Below, in pieces: positions 6,752 to 8,667 of a stretch of DNA of 8,667 nucleotides. The notes under the pieces are model-generated. The model searched no databases and was not told the origin of the DNA. It saw only the letters and a program-made list of their open reading frames with translations. This DNA comes from an uncultured Kiloniellales bacterium (GTDB taxonomy: Bacteria; Pseudomonadota; Alphaproteobacteria; Kiloniellales; JAKSDN01). Position 1 is the first letter of the stretch. Each line of letters begins with the position of its first letter. The position numbers were made by a program, and so were the translations under genes. The stretch covers positions 1 through 8,667 of the forward strand of contig CALJXB010000442.1 of assembly GCA_937974415.1 (NCBI GenBank), in the 5' to 3' direction.

Positions 6752-6920
6752 AATGACCGTTGTTGGCTAATAGCGGCTGTAGACGTCGGCTATCGATTTG
6801 GTCTGCTTTGAGATCCAAGACCGGACTTAAAGGGCCGGTCTAATAGGAACGCCACCGGCCATTTCGATGCCATCGAGATCTGACAGTGTCTGGCAGCTCG
6901 GATCTAAGTTTGTACACCTA
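6752..6920 (-). repeat. Right copy of the degenerate long inverted repeat
   Basis: Read on the minus strand from 6920, this copy begins CCTAGGTGTACAAA and matches the left copy's CCTAAGGTGTATAAA with one gap and one substitution. GACACTGTCAGAT at 6890-6878 matches the left GACATTGTCAGAT with one difference. Inner blocks stay collinear down to about 6752. The outer edge takes in the ABC transporter stop codon (6918-6920). No target-site duplication is visible outside the two edges, and neither copy encodes a transposase. Confidence 0.6.
6818..6841 (-). terminator. Hairpin downstream of the ABC transporter gene
   Basis: AGACCGG and CCGGTCT form a perfect seven-base stem with a ten-base loop, 77 bases beyond the ABC transporter stop. 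No T tract follows on the minus strand, so termination is uncertain. It sits within the right inverted-repeat copy. Confidence 0.3.
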
Positions 6921-8667
6921 GGGCGATGCGACAAGTTCCGGCGCCGCCGCCGCTAGGCCGACCTGCCCCTTGGCGCCGCTTCCCGCGTCCAGGAAGCCGC
7001 CGGACTGGCGCGCCCAGAGCCTGGCATAGAGGCCGCCGGCTGCCAGCAGCTCGTCGTGGGTGCCCTGCTCGACGATGCGGCCGCGGTCCATCACGATCAG
7101 ACGGTCCATGGCGGCGATGGTCGAGAGCCGGTGGGCGATGGCGATGACGGTCTTGCCGGCCATGAGCTCGGTCAGGGAATCCCGGATTGCCGCCTCGACC
7201 TCGGAATCGAGCGCCGAGGTCGCCTCGTCCAAGACCAGGATCGGCGAGTCCTTCAGGATCACCCGGGCGATGGCGACCCGCTGGCGCTGGCCGCCCGACA
7301 GCTTCACGCCGCGCTCGCCGACGTGGGCGTCCAGGCCCGATCGCCCGTACCGGTCGACCAGGTCGGGCAGGAATGCGTCCGCTTTCGCCGCCTTCACGGC
7401 CGCGAGGATCGCCCCGTCGTCGGCATCCGGGCGGCCATAGCGGATATTGTCCCGCACCGAGCGGTGCAGCAGGGAGGTGTCCTGGGACACCAGGCCGATC
7501 TGGGCACGCAGGCTTTCTTGCGTGACGCCGGCAACGTCCTGGCCGTCGATCAGGATCCGGCCGGCCTCGGTGTCGTAGAACCGCAGGAGCAGGTTCACCA
7601 CCGTCGACTTGCCGGCGCCCGAGGGCCCGACCAGGCCGATCTTATCGCCCGGCGCGATGGCGAGCGACAGGTCGTCGAGGACGCCGCCGTCCTTGCCGTA
7701 GTGAAAACTCACATGCTCGAAAGCGATGCCGCCTTGAGTAACGACTAACGGCCGCGCCGCCGGTCGGTCGACCAAGCCGTGCTCGCGGGCGATGGTCTCG
7801 AGCCCGTCCTGGACCGTTCCGATGTTCTCGAAAAGGGAGGCGAGCTCCCACATGATCCAGTGGGCCATGCCCCTGAGCCGCAAGATCAGCCCGACGGCGA
7901 GCGCGACCGCCCCGGCGGTCACGGCGTTCTCGGTCCACAGCCAGATCCCAATCACGCCGACGGAGAACAGCAACAGGCCGTTCAGCGACTCGAGAACGAA
8001 ATTAAGCCAAGTGACCAGCCGATTTTGCCGGTGCACCGTGTCCATGAAGGGGGTCATGGACTCCCTGGCGTAGCCTTCTTCGCGCGCCGCGTGGGCGAAC
8101 AGCTTCACGGTCTGGATGTTGGTGTAGGAATCGACGATCCGTCCCGTGACGTCGGAACGCGCGTCGGCCTGTTCCTTGGACACCCGCCGCATCCTTGGAA
8201 TGAAGAACCGCATGGTCGCCACATAGGCGACGAACCAGAGAGCGAGCGGCGCCATGATGCGCCAATCGCTCTGGGCAAACAGCACCAGCGCGCTCACGAA
8301 ATAGACCGTCACGTAGACGAAGACCTCGGTGGTGAGCGCCACCACCTCTTTCGCCGCCATGGCCGTCTGCATGATTTTGGTCGCGACCCGGCCGGCGAAA
8401 TCGTCCTGAAAGAAGGTCATGGACTGGCGCAGCACGTAGCGGTGTGCGAGCCAGCGGATGCGCATGGGAAACGTGCCCATGATGCCCTGGTTGGTCAGCA
8501 CCTCGTGGAACAGCTCGACGAGCGGTAAGCCAACCAGGATCAGTAGGCCGACGCCGGTCATCCACCAGAAGTGATCGGACCAGAAGGTCTCCCGGTCCGC
8601 CGCGGCAAAAAAGTCGACCAGGTTGCCGAGGAAGCCGAAGAGCGCCACCTCCACGACGGCAAACGCG
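6918..8667 (-). CDS. ABC exporter half-transporter (MsbA/multidrug-type), 5' end missing
   Basis: About 583 residues are visible and the frame is still open at the right edge. The GTG at 8654 is probably internal, because the first of the expected six helices is cut. Numbering from that GTG, the membrane domain occupies ~1-290, with hydrophobic segments near 33-50, 108-126, 133-152, 220-241 and 245-260. The nucleotide-binding domain (~308-550) is complete: A-loop Y319, Walker A GPSGAGKST at 343-351, Q-loop Q391, signature LSGGQ at 452-456, Walker B ILVLDE at 472-477, D-loop SALD and switch His508. It should dimerise in the inner membrane and export lipid, drug or another hydrophobic substrate using ATP; the substrate cannot be read from sequence. 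The tail after WARQSGGFL is 24 residues of Ala/Gly-rich sequence, and the stop codon falls in the long inverted repeat. Confidence 0.93.
   Translation of the reverse strand, partial: AFAVVEVALFGFLGNLVDFFAAADRETFWSDHFWWMTGVGLLILVGLPLVELFHEVLTNQGIMGTFPMRIRWLAHRYVLRQSMTFFQDDFAGRVATKIMQTAMAAKEVVALTTEVFVYVTVYFVSALVLFAQSDWRIMAPLALWFVAYVATMRFFIPRMRRVSKEQADARSDVTGRIVDSYTNIQTVKLFAHAAREEGYARESMTPFMDTVHRQNRLVTWLNFVLESLNGLLLFSVGVIGIWLWTENAVTAGAVALAVGLILRLRGMAHWIMWELASLFENIGTVQDGLETIAREHGLVDRPAARPLVVTQGGIAFEHVSFHYGKDGGVLDDLSLAIAPGDKIGLVGPSGAGKSTVVNLLLRFYDTEAGRILIDGQDVAGVTQESLRAQIGLVSQDTSLLHRSVRDNIRYGRPDADDGAILAAVKAAKADAFLPDLVDRYGRSGLDAHVGERGVKLSGGQRQRVAIARVILKDSPILVLDEATSALDSEVEAAIRDSLTELMAGKTVIAIAHRLSTIAAMDRLIVMDRGRIVEQGTHDELLAAGGLYARLWARQSGGFLDAGSGAKGQVGLAAAAPELVASP

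Larger units (their letters stand above)
6498..6917. other. Intergenic region upstream of the lipoprotein cluster
   Basis: These 420 bases hold the presumed promoter and leader of the minus-strand lipoprotein cluster (nearest 6498-6650) and the right copy of the long inverted repeat (6752-6920), which abuts the ABC transporter gene. No clear sigma-70 promoter stands out; TTGCCC near 6559-6564 (minus strand) has a 17-base spacer but a poor -10. A 65-codon plus-strand frame at 6573-6770 runs into the repeat and shows no family features or ribosome site. Confidence 0.5.

Noticed and set aside
6573..6770. 65-codon plus-strand frame upstream of the lipoprotein cluster
   Set aside because: It has no ribosome site, highly charged irregular composition and no motif, and its 3' end lies in the degenerate repeat.

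Overview
The window is about 70% GC in its housekeeping parts. Gene content suggests an alphaproteobacterium, possibly Rhodospirillales-like: a fused NuoE/NuoF-type formate dehydrogenase beta subunit, a GFA-family zinc protein, release factor 3 and an ABC half-transporter. The taxonomic guess rests on general resemblance, not on a search.

Layout. (1) 1-1079, minus strand: 5' part of a [2Fe-2S]/FMN/NAD-binding beta subunit of an NAD-dependent formate dehydrogenase; it runs off the left edge. (2) 1374-1841, plus strand: a small GFA-family zinc protein transcribed divergently from it. (3) 2117-3736, plus strand: prfC, peptide chain release factor 3. (4) 4051-6497, minus strand: a four-gene cluster of predicted lipoproteins. 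In transcription order it has a BamE/SmpA-like lipoprotein and then three lipoproteins that are paralogues of each other; the last carries an extra beta-rich C-terminal domain. (5) 6918-8667, minus strand: an ABC exporter half-transporter whose N-terminus lies beyond the right edge.

The lipoprotein cluster differs from its surroundings. Sampled 60-base lines are about 52-65% GC, against about 70-73% in prfC and the ABC gene. It is bracketed by two degenerate copies of one sequence of about 165 bases in inverted orientation (3819-3982 and 6752-6920). The outer edge of the right copy includes the stop codon of the ABC transporter gene. I read 3819-6920 as an accessory block between two conserved genes.

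The block is the best candidate for an undescribed system. Four exported, lipid-anchored proteins with no enzymatic motif are probably made from one transcript. Three share one core (a QTR-x-FDT-x-D motif, an LQDL-x-F-x-ID motif, and a C-terminal FY..FFA.L....FL.AH motif), and one has a fold type used in outer-membrane assembly. All four have a non-Asp residue after the lipidated Cys, which under the enterobacterial Lol rule predicts outer-membrane targeting. A joint role at the outer membrane is inference. The formate dehydrogenase and GFA genes could both relate to one-carbon metabolism, but that link is weak.
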